Shown: piece after piece, positions 36,001 through 45,427 of the stretch
Position numbering within the stretch: the stretch's first letter is position 1
How the letters are laid out: each line of letters begins with the position of its first letter
Assembly: GCA_017347485.1 (NCBI GenBank)
Contig: AP021857.1
Location: forward strand, 2,771,390-2,835,389
From: Candidatus Desulfobacillus denitrificans
GTDB taxonomy: Bacteria > Pseudomonadota > Gammaproteobacteria > Burkholderiales > Rhodocyclaceae
Direction: 5' to 3'
Length of the DNA stretch: 64,000 nt
Notes under the pieces: generated by a model
The model's database searches: none
What the model saw: the letters and a program-made list of their open reading frames with translations, nothing else
What the model was told of the DNA's origin: nothing
Made by a program: the position numbers and the translations under genes

Positions 36001-36585
36001 GCGCGTGACGCGGGCGGTGGCGCGCGTCGGGTCGAGCGCAAGCGGTTCGAGCCAGAGGGCGCGCAGGCGCTCGCGGATGGCCTCGTCGCGAAAGTCAGTC
36101 AGCCGGATACGGTGCGAGCGCGGATCGGGAAAGGGCGTGTAGGTGGCGCCGCTGCGGGAGAACTCGGCGTAGAGCTCGATGACGTTGCCGACATCCACCA
36201 CCACCAGGAAAGGCGGCCGCCCCTCCTCGGCCGGCAGGGCGCGGGCGTAGGCCTCGGCCTGGCCGCGGGCGCGCTGGAGGGCATCGTCGAAAGCCGTCGG
36301 GCTGAAGCCCGACCTACGAATCCGCTTGGCCTCCAGCACGAAGGCGCCGCGCCGGTAGCAGTCGATGAAGCCGTGGGATTCGGCGCCGTCGCCATGGCGA
36401 AAGCGCACGCGGCGCTCGAAGACGTAGGCGTTGTCGCGCGTGTCGTCGCGGGCGGGGTCGGGCGAAGGCAGGTCGAGCAGGCGGCACAGTTCGCCGACGA
36501 AAAGCTGGTAATTGGCACGCTCCGAGCCGCCGGCGGCCTGCCAGCGGGAAATGAAGCGCTCGATGCCGGCCGAATCGGCGCTCAT
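33040..36585 (-). CDS. MmeI-like single-chain restriction endonuclease/DNA methyltransferase (type IIG family)
   Basis: This 1181-residue protein combines endonuclease and adenine methyltransferase functions. An N-terminal PD-(D/E)xK-like site is suggested by [16 protein letters not shown] (Asp75, Glu85, Lys87). Next come a helical connector (about 190-330) and a class-gamma methyltransferase core with SAM motif [16 protein letters not shown] (407-413) and catalytic motif [13 protein letters not shown] (571-574). The C-terminal half is the putative target-recognition region. No separate R, M or S gene adjoins it. Three palindromic repeat elements lie in frame inside it (near residues 598-607, 661-688 and 1081-1107), giving Gly/Pro/Ser-rich inserts. 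The recognition site is unknown. Confidence 0.85.
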   Translation of the reverse strand: MSADSAGIERFISRWQAAGGSERANYQLFVGELCRLLDLPSPDPARDDTRDNAYVFERRVRFRHGDGAESHGFIDCYRRGAFVLEAKRIRRSGFSPTAFDDALQRARGQAEAYARALPAEEGRPPFLVVVDVGNVIELYAEFSRSGATYTPFPDPRSHRIRLTDFRDEAIRERLRALWLEPLALDPTRATARVTREVAERLAEVAKALEGVGHAPELVAGFLSRCLFTMFAEDVGLLPRQDGKGAFTLLLESLKDDPAQFVPLVGELWRAMDTGEFSVAIRAALPRFNGKLFKAPSVGSMVLPLTRDQIELLIKASQADWTQVEPAIFGTLLERALDPSERHALGAHYTPRAYVERLVLPTVIEPLRASWSHVQAAALLLANEGKEKEAIAEIRAFHHRLCHLRVLDPACGSGNFLYVTLEHMKRLEGEVLNQLDEIGHTQAMLETEGLSVDPHQFLGLEINPRAAAVAEMVLWIGYLQWHFRTRGAGLPPQPVLKDFRNIECRDAVLAYDAVEYVTDARGVPVSRWDGKTTKKHPVTGEDVPDETAQVPLERYVNPRRAEWPRADVVVGNPPFIGNKRMRAALGDGYVEALRSAWSLPSPASGRGAGGEGGVPESADFVMYWWHKAAALVCAGALSRFGFITTNSVTQAFNRRVLQAHLREGDGAAPPSLAAESAECVGRGSPVPLHLAFAVPDHPWVDSADGAAVRIAMTVGAMGAGEGRLLTVTDEREGGGDGLEVKTAERVGVIHADLTIGANVSAAKPLQANEGLSSMGFMLAGSGFIVTPEEAARLEPNAPIKPYRNGRDLTDRPRGVLLIDLFGHTTEDVRARWPATYQRVLERVKPERDHNNRARLREQWWVFAEPRKTLRAALVGLDRYVATVETAKHRCFQFLDAAIAPDHKLIAIAIDDAFALGVLSSRTHVVWALATGGWLGVGNDPVYNKSRCFETFPFPAATPEQQARIRDLAEQIDAHRKRQQAAHAELTLTGMYNVLEKLKVSLPMTAKEKAIHEMGLVSVLKSLHDELDAAVLAAYGWNDAPSDEILLERLVALNAERAAEEAGGQVRWLRPAFQHPQQSQAVLEGAGLSRPTHSTLSVAKEGGTAPPPPSPTAKDRHPWPATLPEQVAAVARVLAEARAPLAEADLAARFTGKGPWKKRLPQLLDTLVALGRARVLEDGRWMG
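33266..33343. repeat. 78-bp element with 21-bp terminal inverted repeats, copy B
   Basis: Perfect 21-base inverted arms at 33266-33286 and 33323-33343 flank a 36-base core. The core is nearly identical (2 differences over 33 aligned bases) to the reverse complement of the element at 34524-34603. It is inside the MmeI-like gene, in frame. Confidence 0.85.
33574..33597 (-). repeat. Dispersed motif AAAGTCAGTC-N8-ACGGCG, exact copy
   Basis: Inside the MmeI-like gene. The gap sequence on the motif strand is TCCCCATG. Confidence 0.8.
34524..34603. repeat. 80-bp element with 21-bp terminal inverted repeats, copy A
   Basis: Perfect 21-base inverted arms at 34524-34544 and 34583-34603 flank a 38-base core. 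It is the same element as that at 33266-33343, in opposite orientation, again leaving the reading frame open. Confidence 0.85.
34767..34792. repeat. CCCTCTCCCGC-type palindromic repeat
   Basis: A 12-base perfect inverted repeat (CCCCTCTCCCGC / GCGGGAGAGGGG) with a 2-base centre. It is of a REP-like kind common in proteobacterial genomes and lies in frame in the MmeI-like gene. Confidence 0.75.
36091..36114 (+). repeat. Dispersed motif AAAGTCAGTC-N8-ACGGCG, one mismatch
   Basis: Inside the MmeI-like gene. The second block reads ACGGTG; the gap is AGCCGGAT. Confidence 0.7.
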
Positions 36586-36696
36586 CGCGGGTTGCGGAAT
36601 TCAGTCGGCATGACGCGGAAGTGTAGCCGATTCGCCTGCGGCCGGCTCAGCGTCTAAAATGGTGGCCGGCCTTCCTATCCCGCCCGAACCACCCCC

Positions 36697-38163
36697 ATGA
36701 ACAAACCCGGACGCAACGATCCCTGCCCCTGCGGCAGCGGAAAGAAGTACAAGCACTGCTGCATGAATGCCCAGCAGGCGGAATCGCCCCTGGAGCTGCG
36801 CTGGCGGCGCGTGCGCCGCGCCATCGAGGGCATGGCGAGCACGCTGCTGAGCTATGGAGGCAAGCGCTACGGCCGGACGCTCCTGGACGAGGCCTGGGAA
36901 ACTTTCTGGCCGTTCGAGGAAGACGAGGCGTTCGACCCGGAAACGCCGCATCTGCCGGTGTTCATGCCCTGGCTCTTTTTCGACTGGCTGCCCGATCCGC
37001 GCGACACCGGCCTGGACCCCGCCGTGCTGGACGGACTGACTTTGGCGCAGGCCTGGCTGCAAGACAATGCGCGGCGGGCCGACCCGGTGCTGGTGGAATA
37101 CGTGCAGGCCTGCTGCGCGGCGCCGTTCAGCTTCTACGACATCGTCTCCGTGCAGCCCGGCCTCGGCGCCACGCTGCGCGACATCTTCAACGGCGAGGAA
37201 ATCGAGGTGCGCGAGCGCTCGGCCTCGGGCCAGATGCGGGCGGGCGACATCCTCTTCGCCAAGCTCGCGCGCCTGAACGACATCGTCCTGATCGAGGGCA
37301 TGACGCCGGTGATGATTCCGCCCGACCGGCGCGGCCCCATCCAGACGCTGCGCAAGCGCATGGTGCGCGGCAAGAAGGCGCTCACGCCGACCGTGCTGCG
37401 CGAATGGGACCTGGACATGCTGTGGACGTATCACGAAATCGTCGATCCGATCCTCAATCCGCGCAGGCCGCAGCTGCAGAACACCGACGGCGACCCCTTC
37501 GTGCCGCACAAGCTGGTTTTCGACATCGGCTCGCCGCAAGAAGCCTTCGACGCGCTGGCCGATCTGTGCATCACCGCCACTCGCGAAGAACTGCTGGAGG
37601 ATGCCCGCCGCGACGGCGACGGCCGCCTCGCCGGCATCGCCATCGACTGGCAGAAGGCGGGCAACGCCAAGCACAAGAGCTGGAACAACACCGTCATGGG
37701 CAAGATCGACATCGACGGCGGGCGCATGACGGTAGAGATGAATTCGGAGAACCGCGCCCTGCAGTTCCGCAAGCTCGTCGAGGTACGCCTGCCGGCCGCG
37801 CGCTACCGGACGATGTCGATCGAGCCGGTCGAGTCCATGCTCGCGGAAAGGGCGCAGCGCCCGCCCACGGCCGCCGAGCACCAGGCGGAAAAGGAGCAGG
37901 AGGCGTTCAACGCTCAGCCCGAGGTGCAGGCCATGATCCGCGAGGAAATGCGCCGCCACTATCGGGAATGGCTGGACATGAAGATCCCGGCCCTGGGCAA
38001 CAAGACGCCGCGCCAGGCCGTGAGAAGCCGCGACGGGCGCGAGCTGGTCGAGGGCCTGCTGCTGCAGTTGGAGCGCGGCCTTGAGCAAACGCCGCAAATC
38101 GATCCGGCCATCGTGCGCGAGCTGCGTGAAGCGCTCGGCCTGCTGCAGAAGCCGCTGCTGTAA
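36697..38163 (+). CDS. SEC-C zinc-motif protein of unknown function
   Basis: This 488-residue protein begins with a SEC-C zinc motif, RNDPCPCGSGKKYKHCC (residues 5-21), the CxC...HCC pattern found at the SecA C-terminus and in many accessory proteins. A large middle region without a recognised domain follows (FMPWLFFDWLPDPRDTG; SFYDIVSVQPGLGATLRDIFNGEEIEVRERSAS). The C-terminal helical segment reads YREWLDMKIPALGNKTPRQAVRSRDGRELVEGLL. No signal peptide or membrane helix is seen. It is divergent from the MmeI-like gene across 111 bases. Its role, in defence or otherwise, is unknown. Confidence 0.82.
   Translation: MNKPGRNDPCPCGSGKKYKHCCMNAQQAESPLELRWRRVRRAIEGMASTLLSYGGKRYGRTLLDEAWETFWPFEEDEAFDPETPHLPVFMPWLFFDWLPDPRDTGLDPAVLDGLTLAQAWLQDNARRADPVLVEYVQACCAAPFSFYDIVSVQPGLGATLRDIFNGEEIEVRERSASGQMRAGDILFAKLARLNDIVLIEGMTPVMIPPDRRGPIQTLRKRMVRGKKALTPTVLREWDLDMLWTYHEIVDPILNPRRPQLQNTDGDPFVPHKLVFDIGSPQEAFDALADLCITATREELLEDARRDGDGRLAGIAIDWQKAGNAKHKSWNNTVMGKIDIDGGRMTVEMNSENRALQFRKLVEVRLPAARYRTMSIEPVESMLAERAQRPPTAAEHQAEKEQEAFNAQPEVQAMIREEMRRHYREWLDMKIPALGNKTPRQAVRSRDGRELVEGLLLQLERGLEQTPQIDPAIVRELREALGLLQKPLL
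37020..37043 (-). repeat. Dispersed motif AAAGTCAGTC-N8-ACGGCG, exact copy
   Basis: Inside the SEC-C protein gene. The gap on the motif strand is CGTCCAGC. Confidence 0.8.
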
Positions 38164-38187
38164 AAAGTCAGTCCTGGCGGGACGGCG
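38164..38187 (+). repeat. Dispersed motif AAAGTCAGTC-N8-ACGGCG, exact copy
   Basis: Starts directly after the stop codon of the SEC-C gene. The gap is CTGGCGGG. Confidence 0.8.
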
Positions 38188-38195
38188 CGGGCAGC

Positions 38196-38519
38196 CTATT
38201 CCTGCGCCAGCTCCTCGCGGATCACGCGCCGGATGTCCGCTTCGATATGGCCGGCTTCGATCACCCGGCGCAGGGTGTCGTTGATGATGGTCTGGTAGCC
38301 GCGCTCGCCGGCCAGCGCCTTGAAATGCTCGACAATGGGCGCGTCGAGCATGATGTTGATGCGCAGCTTGCCGACCCGCGCGCGCGTCGCCGCCTGCCAC
38401 TCGGCGCGGGTGGCGTCCTTGCCGCCGACGCGAAAACGCGCCTTGTCGAAATCTTTCTGCGACAATTTCGGCGCGTCGTCAGAAGTAGCCGGCGTTCCGG
38501 TAGAAGAGGTCCGTTTCAT
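38196..38519 (-). CDS. brnA: BrnA-type antitoxin
   Basis: This 107-residue antitoxin has the BrnA layout. An N-terminal toxin-binding half (KLSQKDFDKARFRVGGKDATRAEWQAATRARVG) precedes a C-terminal ribbon-helix-helix DNA-binding half, LRINIMLDAPIVEHFKALAGERGYQTIINDTLRRVI. BrnA represses the brnTA promoter in characterised systems. The gene follows brnT and overlaps it by 41 bases, so its ATG at 38519 lies inside the toxin gene. Confidence 0.9.
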   Translation of the reverse strand: MKRTSSTGTPATSDDAPKLSQKDFDKARFRVGGKDATRAEWQAATRARVGKLRINIMLDAPIVEHFKALAGERGYQTIINDTLRRVIEAGHIEADIRRVIREELAQE

Positions 38520-38757
38520 CGCTGTCCGCCTTGCGCATGGAAATCATGCGAATGGTTTCGTTCGTTTCGACATGCACGATCAGCACGACTAGGCAATCCA
38601 GCAGGCCGATGCCGATCATGCGCCGTTCATCATAATCCTCGCGGCTGTCCTCGATCAGCACCATCGGGCCGGCGAAAACCTTTTCCGCATCGGCAAAATC
38701 CAGGCCGTGCTTCTTGAGGTTCGCCAGCCGCTTGGGCTCGTCCCAGACAAAGCGCAT
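38479..38757 (-). CDS. brnT: BrnT-type ribonuclease toxin, probably leaderless
   Basis: BrnT is a RelE-fold ribonuclease toxin. The product reads [30 protein letters not shown] and ends with [17 protein letters not shown], the usual family pattern of W-D-x-x-K and R-x-I-S-x-R-x-A. ATG codons exist at 38772 and 38757. The -10 box (38764-38769) overlaps the codons after the first, so only the second can be at or inside the transcript. It would be about the first transcribed base, implying a leaderless mRNA. The toxin-first order is standard for brnTA. Confidence 0.88.
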   Translation of the reverse strand: MRFVWDEPKRLANLKKHGLDFADAEKVFAGPMVLIEDSREDYDERRMIGIGLLDCLVVLIVHVETNETIRMISMRKADSDETDLFYRNAGYF

Positions 38758-38763
38758 GTGATA

Positions 38764-38791
38764 TTTATACATATAAGAATGTGTATGTCAA
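38764..38791 (-). promoter_or_regulatory. brnTA promoter
   Basis: On the minus strand a consensus TTGACA (38786-38791) and TATAAA (38764-38769) are spaced by 16 bases. Seven bases downstream of the -10 box lies the A of the brnT ATG at 38757. Confidence 0.75.
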
Positions 38792-38809
38792 TGCCGCTCG
38801 CCCAGAGCG

Positions 38810-38815
38810 TATAAT
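38810..38815 (+). promoter_or_regulatory. -10 box of ahcY
   Basis: A consensus TATAAT ends seven bases before the SAH riboswitch. The candidate -35 (TGTCAA, 38786-38791, 18-base spacer) would coincide with the -35 of the divergent brnTA promoter. Confidence 0.6.
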
Positions 38816-38821
38816 CCGCCG

Positions 38822-38906
38822 CTTCCGAGGAGCGCTGCGAGGCGCCGACAGTGTGCAAGCCAATGCGTCGGCCCCCAGGCTCGGATGTCTTCAAACGGCG
38901 CTCACC
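38822..38906 (+). ncRNA. S-adenosylhomocysteine (SAH) riboswitch
   Basis: All conserved blocks of the SAH aptamer are present in order: CCGAGGAGCGCTGC, a variable hairpin (GCGCCGAC ... GTCGGC), CCAGGCTCGG and AACGGCGCTCACC. P1 pairs CCGAG (38825-38829) with CTCGG (38880-38884). The pseudoknot pairs GAGCGC (38830-38835) with GCGCTC (38898-38903). In known cases SAH binding raises expression of ahcY and linked genes, matching its place here between the ahcY -10 box and ahcY. Confidence 0.95.
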
Positions 38907-38938
38907 TCAACCCGTGCCGGCACGGGATGGCAGGTGAG
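38901..38938 (+). promoter_or_regulatory. Alternative stem overlapping the riboswitch pseudoknot
   Basis: CTCACCT (38901-38907) can pair with AGGTGAG (38932-38938) around a 16-base perfect palindrome (38911-38926). Its first three bases also belong to the aptamer pseudoknot, so the two structures exclude each other. This is a likely expression platform. Confidence 0.6.
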
Positions 38939-38990
38939 CACGGTCTCTCCCCCTCCCTCCCCCCCCGGCTGCTTTGACAAGGAGCCAAGC

Positions 38991-40414
<1,424 letters not shown>

Positions 40415-40418
<4 letters not shown>

Positions 40419-40467
40419 CTTGGTCACAGGACAGAACCACAATAGAACCGTTTCGGTTCCATTGTGG
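40415..40467. promoter_or_regulatory. Promoter and palindromic operator of the fitAB-like module
   Basis: TTGACT (40415-40420), overlapping the ahcY stop, and CACAAT (40438-40443) are spaced by 17 bases. A 13-base inverted repeat with one mismatch (CCACAATAGAACC 40437-40449; GGTTCCATTGTGG 40455-40467) covers the -10 box. This is the expected layout for autorepression by the ribbon-helix-helix antitoxin. Confidence 0.7.
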
Positions 40468-40478
40468 AGCAGACTGCC

Positions 40479-40907
40479 ATGCCCAGCTTGTCGATCAAGG
40501 ACGTACCCGAACCCCTGCTTGCCGCCATCCGCCAGCGGGCGGCGCGCAATCACCGTTCACTCCAAGGGGAGTTGATGGCGCTGCTGGAGGCTGCGGCAGC
40601 CGGCGCGGAAACGGGACCCGGCGCGACAACGCGTCCGGCAGAAAAAGCCGCCGCTGAAACAACCCGGAGCTTCGCCGAAGCGGCGGCCGAATTTCGCCGC
40701 CGCTTTCCCGCGCCGCCGGGAGGCAAATCGGAATCGTCAACGGAGTTCATCCGGGAAATGCGCGACACCCACTACGGCGAAGCCTGGGTAATGGCCGGCA
40801 TCAAGGACGGCCATTGGCCGCCTCAGCCCGGCGACTCCGAACCCATCCCCGGCATCGGCTTGGCCGCGAAGCGGCAAGCGCAGGCGGGGAAAGGCCGGAA
40901 GAAATGA
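40479..40907 (+). CDS. FitA/VapB-type ribbon-helix-helix antitoxin
   Basis: This 142-residue protein starts with an Arc/FitA-like ribbon-helix-helix domain (PSLSIKDVPEPLLAAIRQRAARNHRSLQGELMALLE). An Ala-rich linker and a C-terminal segment with STEFIREMRDTHYGEAWVMAGIKDGHWPPQ follow, longer than most FitA proteins. The ATG at 40479 is supported by GGAG nine bases upstream; an in-frame GTG at 40464 lies within the operator. The stop overlaps the PIN toxin start (ATGA). Confidence 0.8.
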   Translation: MPSLSIKDVPEPLLAAIRQRAARNHRSLQGELMALLEAAAAGAETGPGATTRPAEKAAAETTRSFAEAAAEFRRRFPAPPGGKSESSTEFIREMRDTHYGEAWVMAGIKDGHWPPQPGDSEPIPGIGLAAKRQAQAGKGRKK

Positions 40908-41344
40908 CGCTCTACGTTTCCGAGCCGCCGCTGTCATACGTAGCTCGCCCGCCCGCCGTCGTCGACGCCAACGTCCTCGCCGCATTCGTCTTCGGGGAGC
41001 CGGAAGGCGAAGAAGCCCTGGCGCGCCTGCATCCTTACGCGCTGCACGCACCAACCCTGCTGCCCTACGAGATCGCCAACGTCGCCATGAACAAGCTGCG
41101 ACGCGGGCAGGCTTCCTCTGAAGACCTGAACGCAAGACTGGAGGGCTTCGACTTCGGCCCAATCCGCCTTGCCCAGACGCCTCCGGCCGGCGTCTTCGGC
41201 CTGGCGCAGCGCTATCGCCTGTCTGCCTATGACGCCTCCTACCTTTGGCTGGCCGCCGAGTTGAGGGCGCCCCTGCTCACCTTCGACGGCAAACTCGCCG
41301 CGGCCGCCGCCGAACACCTCGCCAGTCTGCCGCCACCCGAGTAA
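40904..41344 (+). CDS. PIN-domain ribonuclease toxin (VapC/FitB-type)
   Basis: This 146-residue PIN nuclease carries the four acidic residues in their usual contexts: PAVVDANVLAAFVF (Asp), LLPYEIANV (Glu), LSAYDASYLWLAAEL (Asp) and LLTFDGKLAAAA (Asp). It is co-translated with the antitoxin. The pair is inserted between ahcY and metF, 11 bases before metF, so metF may be transcribed from the module's promoter or by read-through from ahcY. Confidence 0.9.
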   Translation: MTLYVSEPPLSYVARPPAVVDANVLAAFVFGEPEGEEALARLHPYALHAPTLLPYEIANVAMNKLRRGQASSEDLNARLEGFDFGPIRLAQTPPAGVFGLAQRYRLSAYDASYLWLAAELRAPLLTFDGKLAAAAAEHLASLPPPE

Positions 41345-41355
41345 TTGGATCCGAC

Positions 41356-42186
41356 ATGACGAAACCCGAAATCTCCTTCGAGTTCTTCCCGCCGCAAACC
41401 GCCGAGGGCGCCGAGAAGCTGCGCGCCACGCGGCGCCAGCTGGCGCAACTGAAGCCGGCCTTCTTCTCCTGCACCTTCGGCGCCGGCGGCTCGACGCGCG
41501 ACCGCACGCTGGAAACCGTGCTGGAAATCCAGGCCGAGGGCCTGCCGGCGGCGCCGCACCTCTCCTGCATCGGCTCGACGCGCGACAACGTGCGCGCCAT
41601 CCTCGGACGCTACCGGCAGGCCGGCATCCGCCGCCTCGTCGCCCTGCGCGGCGACCTGCCCTCCGGCATGGCCGACCCGGGCGAGTTCCGCCACGCCAAC
41701 GAGCTGGTCGAATTCATCCGCGCCGAGACCGGCGACGCGTTCCGCATCGAGGTCGCCGCCTACCCGGAATACCATCCGCAGGCGAAGAGCCCGCGCGAGG
41801 ATCTGCTCAACTTCAAGCGCAAGGTCGCTGCCGGCGCCAACGCCGCCATCACGCAGTATTTCTACAACGCCGACGCCTACGCCCATTTCGTCGAGGAAGC
41901 GCGGGCGCTCGGCGTCGCCGTGCCGATCGTGCCGGGCGTCATGCCCATCGCCAACTTCAGCAAGATCGCGCGCTTCTCGGATGCCTGCGGCGCCGAGATC
42001 CCGCGCTGGATGCGGAAAAAATTCGAGAGCCTCGGCGACGATGCCGCCGCGGTGCGCGCCTTCGGCCTCGACGTGGTGACCGAACTCTGCGAGCGCCTGC
42101 TCGCCCAGGGCGCGCCCGGGCTGCACTTCTACACCCTCAACCAGGCCGGCCTGACGACGACGATCTGCCAGCGGCTCGGGCTGTAG
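41356..42186 (+). CDS. metF: Methylenetetrahydrofolate reductase
   Basis: MetF reduces 5,10-methylene-THF to 5-methyl-THF with FAD, supplying the methyl group for homocysteine remethylation. The 276 residues show ISFEFFPPQTAEGAEKL, FFSCTFGAGGSTRDRT, VALRGDLPSG, AAITQYFYNADAY, IVPGVMPI and the C-terminal LHFYTLNQAGLTTTIC, all family marks. It belongs functionally with metK and ahcY; the toxin-antitoxin pair separates it from ahcY. Confidence 0.97.
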   Translation: MTKPEISFEFFPPQTAEGAEKLRATRRQLAQLKPAFFSCTFGAGGSTRDRTLETVLEIQAEGLPAAPHLSCIGSTRDNVRAILGRYRQAGIRRLVALRGDLPSGMADPGEFRHANELVEFIRAETGDAFRIEVAAYPEYHPQAKSPREDLLNFKRKVAAGANAAITQYFYNADAYAHFVEEARALGVAVPIVPGVMPIANFSKIARFSDACGAEIPRWMRKKFESLGDDAAAVRAFGLDVVTELCERLLAQGAPGLHFYTLNQAGLTTTICQRLGL

Positions 42187-42195
42187 CCTCGGGAA

Positions 42196-42219
42196 AAAGT
42201 CAGTCCCGGCGGGACGGCG
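42196..42219 (+). repeat. Dispersed motif AAAGTCAGTC-N8-ACGGCG, exact copy
   Basis: In the 34-base gap between the convergent metF and DMT transporter genes. The gap sequence is CCGGCGGG. Confidence 0.8.
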
Positions 42220-42220
42220 A

Positions 42221-43108
42221 TCAGCCCTTGCGCAGGCTCACCAGCAGCACGCCGGCGATCACCAGCGCCGCGCCGGCGAGCTGGCTGGCCGACATCGCCT
42301 CGTCGAGGATCCACCAGCCGAGGAAGATCGTCACCACCGGCCCGAGGGTGCCGACCAGCGCCGCGGTCGGCGCGCCGATGCGGCGCAGCGCCTCGGCCTG
42401 CAGCCAGATCGGCAGCACGGTGGACACCAGGGCCAGCGCCAGTCCGTCGAGGTAGGCTCGCGGCGGCACCACCAGCGCGGCGAGCGGGCGCGTCGCCGCG
42501 AAATGGCCGAGCACGAACAGGCAGGCGAAGATCGAGGCGTAGGCCGACAGGCGCGTCGCGCCGACGCGCGCGACGACATGGCCCGAGCCCATCCAGAACA
42601 GCGCGTAGCTCACCGCGCTGGCGAACACCCACAGGCTGCCGGCAACCAGGTCGCGCGACTCGCCGGCGAAAGTCAGGTCGTGCGACACGGCGAGGCCGAT
42701 GCCGGCATAGCACAGCGCCAGCGCGCCCCAGGCCGCCGGACGGATTTTCTGGCCGAGGAGCAGCGCCGAGAACAGCAGCACCAAGGTCGGGTAGGTGAAC
42801 AGGATCAGCCGCTCGAGGCCGGCGCTGATGGTCTGCAGTCCGAGGAAGTCGAACAGGCTCGACAGGTAGTAGCCGGCGAGGCCCAGCGCCGCCAGCCACA
42901 GCCAGTCGCGGCGCGTCAGCCCGGCGGCGCCGCTGCGCCAGGCCATGGCGAGAAACACCGGCAGGGCGAAGCCCATGCGCAGGGCGAGCAGGGTGACGGC
43001 ATCGGCGCCGTGGGCGAGGCCGAGCTTGACGAATATCGCCTTGAAGGAAAACGCAACGGCCGACAGCACCGCCAGCAGCAAGCCGGCATTGCCGGCGCCG
43101 AACGTCAT
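42221..43108 (-). CDS. DMT-superfamily (EamA) transporter
   Basis: This membrane protein of 295 residues has ten predicted helices in two EamA repeats, the first starting LLLAVLSAVAFSFKAIFVKLGL and the second at about residue 150 (LVAGSLWVFASAVSYALFWMGSG). The second repeat ends with LGPVVTIFLGWWILDEAMSASQLAGAALVIAGV, the most conserved part of the family. Substrate unknown (amino acids or metabolites are usual). The ATG at 43108 overlaps the stop of the upstream ATPase gene by one base. Confidence 0.9.
   Translation of the reverse strand: MTFGAGNAGLLLAVLSAVAFSFKAIFVKLGLAHGADAVTLLALRMGFALPVFLAMAWRSGAAGLTRRDWLWLAALGLAGYYLSSLFDFLGLQTISAGLERLILFTYPTLVLLFSALLLGQKIRPAAWGALALCYAGIGLAVSHDLTFAGESRDLVAGSLWVFASAVSYALFWMGSGHVVARVGATRLSAYASIFACLFVLGHFAATRPLAALVVPPRAYLDGLALALVSTVLPIWLQAEALRRIGAPTAALVGTLGPVVTIFLGWWILDEAMSASQLAGAALVIAGVLLVSLRKG
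42669..42692 (+). repeat. Dispersed motif AAAGTCAGTC-N8-ACGGCG, two mismatches
   Basis: Inside the DMT transporter gene. The first block ends GT instead of TC; the spacing and ACGGCG are intact. Confidence 0.45.
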
Positions 43109-44619
43109 CAGCGCCGAGTGCCGCCGAATATCGAGCCGAGCACGCCGCGCACGATCTGCCGGCCCAGGTTGGAGCCGATGGCGCGGGCGGCGCTCTTCAC
43201 CGCCGCCTCGGCCGCCGTCTGGCGCGTGCCGCGCGGGCCGCCGCCGAGCAGGTCGCCCAGCCCGCCGAGAAGGCCGCCGCCCTGCTGCGGCTGACTTTGC
43301 GGCTGCGGCGTCCGGGATGGCGGCGCGGATTCGGCCGCCTGGGCGGCGCGCGTCTTCAGCTTCTCGTAGGCCGACTCGCGGTCCACCGCCTGCTCGTAGT
43401 GGCCGAACAGCAGCGAGCGCCGGATCATTGCGTTGCGCTCCTCGGCGGTGAGCGGGCCGATGCGGGAAGCCGGCGGCAGGACGAAGGCGCGCTCGACCAC
43501 ATTCGGCCGGCCCTTTTCGTCGAGGAAGGACACCAGCGCCTCGCCGACGCCCATCTCGGTGATGGCCGCCTCGGTGTCGATCTTCGGGTTCTGCCGCAGC
43601 GTCTGCGCCGCCGTCTTCACCGCCTTCTGGTCGCGCGGCGTGAAGGCGCGCAGGGCGTGCTGCACGCGGTTGCCGAGCTGGCCGAGCACGGTCTCCGGCA
43701 CGTCGAGCGGGTTCTGCGTGATGAAGTAGACGCCGACGCCCTTGGAACGGATCAGCCGCACCACCTGCTCGATCTTCTCCAGCAGCGCCGGCGGCGCCTC
43801 GTTGAAGAGCAGATGCGCCTCGTCGAAGAAGAACACCAGCTTCGGCTTGTCGAGGTCGCCCGCCTCGGGCAGTTTCTCGAACAGCTCCGCCAGCAGCCAG
43901 AGCAGGAAGGTGGCGTAGAGGCGCGGCGCGTTGAGCAGCTTCTCGGCGGCGAGGATGTTCACCACGCCGCGTCCCCGCTCATCCGTCTGCATCAGGTCGG
44001 CGATGTCGAGCATCGGCTCGCCGAAGAATTTCTCGCCGCCCTGCGCCTCCAGCACCAGCAGGCTGCGCTGGATGGCGCCGACCGAGGCGGCCGAGACGTT
44101 GCCGTATTCGGTGGTGAATTGCCTGGCGTTGTCGCCGACGTGCTGCACCATGGCGCGCAGGTCCTTCAGGTCGAGCAGGAGCAGGCCGTTGTCGTCGGCG
44201 ATCCTGAACACCAGCTGCAGCACGCCGGCCTGCGTCTCGTTGAGGTTGAGCAGGCGCCCGAGCAGCAGCGGGCCCATGTCGGAGACGGTGGCGCGCACCG
44301 GATGCCCCGCCTCGCCGAAGACGTCCCAGAACACCGCCGGGAAGGCCGCCGGCTCGGGCGCCGCCAGCCCGAGCGAGTCGAGCCGCGCCTTGAGCTTCGG
44401 CGTGAGGCTGCCGGCGGCGCCGAGCCCCGCCAGATCGCCCTTGACGTCGGCGAGGAACACCGGCACGCCGATCGACGAAAAGCGCTCGGCCAGCACCTGC
44501 AGGGTGACGGTCTTGCCAGTGCCGGTGGCGCCGGTGACGAGGCCGTGGCGGTTGGCCAGCGCGGGCAGCAGCGCCAGCTCGAGTTCGCCGGATTTCGCGA
44601 TGACGAGGGGCTCGCTCAT
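43108..44619 (-). CDS. HerA-like P-loop ATPase (DUF853 family)
   Basis: This 503-residue ATPase of the DUF853/YjgR family is related to HerA/FtsK-type DNA translocases. It shows Walker [19 protein letters not shown], a [11 protein letters not shown] segment, Walker [17 protein letters not shown], and sensor-like [38 protein letters not shown]. The C-terminus is Gly/Gln-rich with [26 protein letters not shown], typical of the family. The ATG at 44619 is preceded by AGAGGAAG. The function of DUF853 proteins is not established. It is divergent from yebC. Confidence 0.9.
   Translation of the reverse strand: MSEPLVIAKSGELELALLPALANRHGLVTGATGTGKTVTLQVLAERFSSIGVPVFLADVKGDLAGLGAAGSLTPKLKARLDSLGLAAPEPAAFPAVFWDVFGEAGHPVRATVSDMGPLLLGRLLNLNETQAGVLQLVFRIADDNGLLLLDLKDLRAMVQHVGDNARQFTTEYGNVSAASVGAIQRSLLVLEAQGGEKFFGEPMLDIADLMQTDERGRGVVNILAAEKLLNAPRLYATFLLWLLAELFEKLPEAGDLDKPKLVFFFDEAHLLFNEAPPALLEKIEQVVRLIRSKGVGVYFITQNPLDVPETVLGQLGNRVQHALRAFTPRDQKAVKTAAQTLRQNPKIDTEAAITEMGVGEALVSFLDEKGRPNVVERAFVLPPASRIGPLTAEERNAMIRRSLLFGHYEQAVDRESAYEKLKTRAAQAAESAPPSRTPQPQSQPQQGGGLLGGLGDLLGGGPRGTRQTAAEAAVKSAARAIGSNLGRQIVRGVLGSIFGGTRR
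43275..43298 (-). repeat. Dispersed motif AAAGTCAGTC-N8-ACGGCG, two mismatches
   Basis: Inside the DUF853 ATPase gene, with the 8-base spacing kept. Confidence 0.4.
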
Positions 44620-44693
44620 GCTTCCTCTCCCGGGAGTGTAAAATCGCATTCTATCAGCGCGGTTTTCAGCGCAGTTACCGGGAGAGATTCGAC

Positions 44694-45422
44694 ATGGCCG
44701 GCCACTCGAAATGGGCCAACATCCAGCACCGCAAGGGGCGCCAGGACGCCAAGCGCGGCAAGGTCTTCACCAAGCTCATCAAGGAAATCACCGTCGCCGC
44801 CAAGATGGGCGGCGGCGACCCGAACAGCAACGCGCGCCTGCGCCTGGCCGTCGAGAAGGCCAAGGCGCAGAGCCTGCCCAAGGACACCATGGAGAACGCC
44901 ATCAAGCGCGGCACCGGCCAACTCGAGGGCGTCAGCTACGAGGAAATCCGCTACGAGGGCTACGGCATTGGCGGCGCGGCGGTGATGGTGGACTGCCTCA
45001 CCGACAACAAGACGCGCACCGTCGCCGACGTGCGCCATGCCTTCTCCAAGAACGGCGGCAACATGGGTGCGGAAGGCTCGGTCGCGTTCCAGTTCAAGCA
45101 CTGCGGCCAGTTCCTCTTCGCCCCCGGCACCGACGAGGACAAGGTGATGGAGGCGGCGCTGGAGGCCGGCGCCGAGGACGTCCTCGCCAACGAGGACGGC
45201 AGCATCGAGGTGATCTGCGCGCCGGCCGATTTTCTCGCCGTCAAGGCCGGGCTGGAACAGGCCGGCCTGAAGGCGGAGATCGCCGACGTGACGCTGAAGC
45301 CGCTCAACGAGACCGAGCTCGCCGGCGAGGACGCGGCGAAGATGCAGAGGCTGCTCGACGCCCTCGACGCGCTCGACGACGTGCAGGAAGTCTATACCAC
45401 CGCAGTCATGGGCGAGGCCTGA
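44694..45422 (+). CDS. yebC: YebC/PmpR-family regulatory protein
   Basis: This 242-residue protein of the YebC/TACO1 family, present in most bacteria, has been linked to transcription control and to relief of ribosome stalling at proline tracts. The N-terminal [31 protein letters not shown] and the middle [21 protein letters not shown] are diagnostic. The ATG at 44694 has GGGAGA upstream. It precedes ruvC, its usual neighbour. Confidence 0.96.
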   Translation: MAGHSKWANIQHRKGRQDAKRGKVFTKLIKEITVAAKMGGGDPNSNARLRLAVEKAKAQSLPKDTMENAIKRGTGQLEGVSYEEIRYEGYGIGGAAVMVDCLTDNKTRTVADVRHAFSKNGGNMGAEGSVAFQFKHCGQFLFAPGTDEDKVMEAALEAGAEDVLANEDGSIEVICAPADFLAVKAGLEQAGLKAEIADVTLKPLNETELAGEDAAKMQRLLDALDALDDVQEVYTTAVMGEA

Positions 45423-45427
45423 GGCCC

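Noticed and set aside
31609..38187. The two motif copies flanking the island as attachment sites or target duplications
   Set aside because: The same motif occurs at ten other near-perfect places in the window, and the 8-base gap differs between the two copies, so they are members of the dispersed set and not att sites. No integrase gene is in the island.
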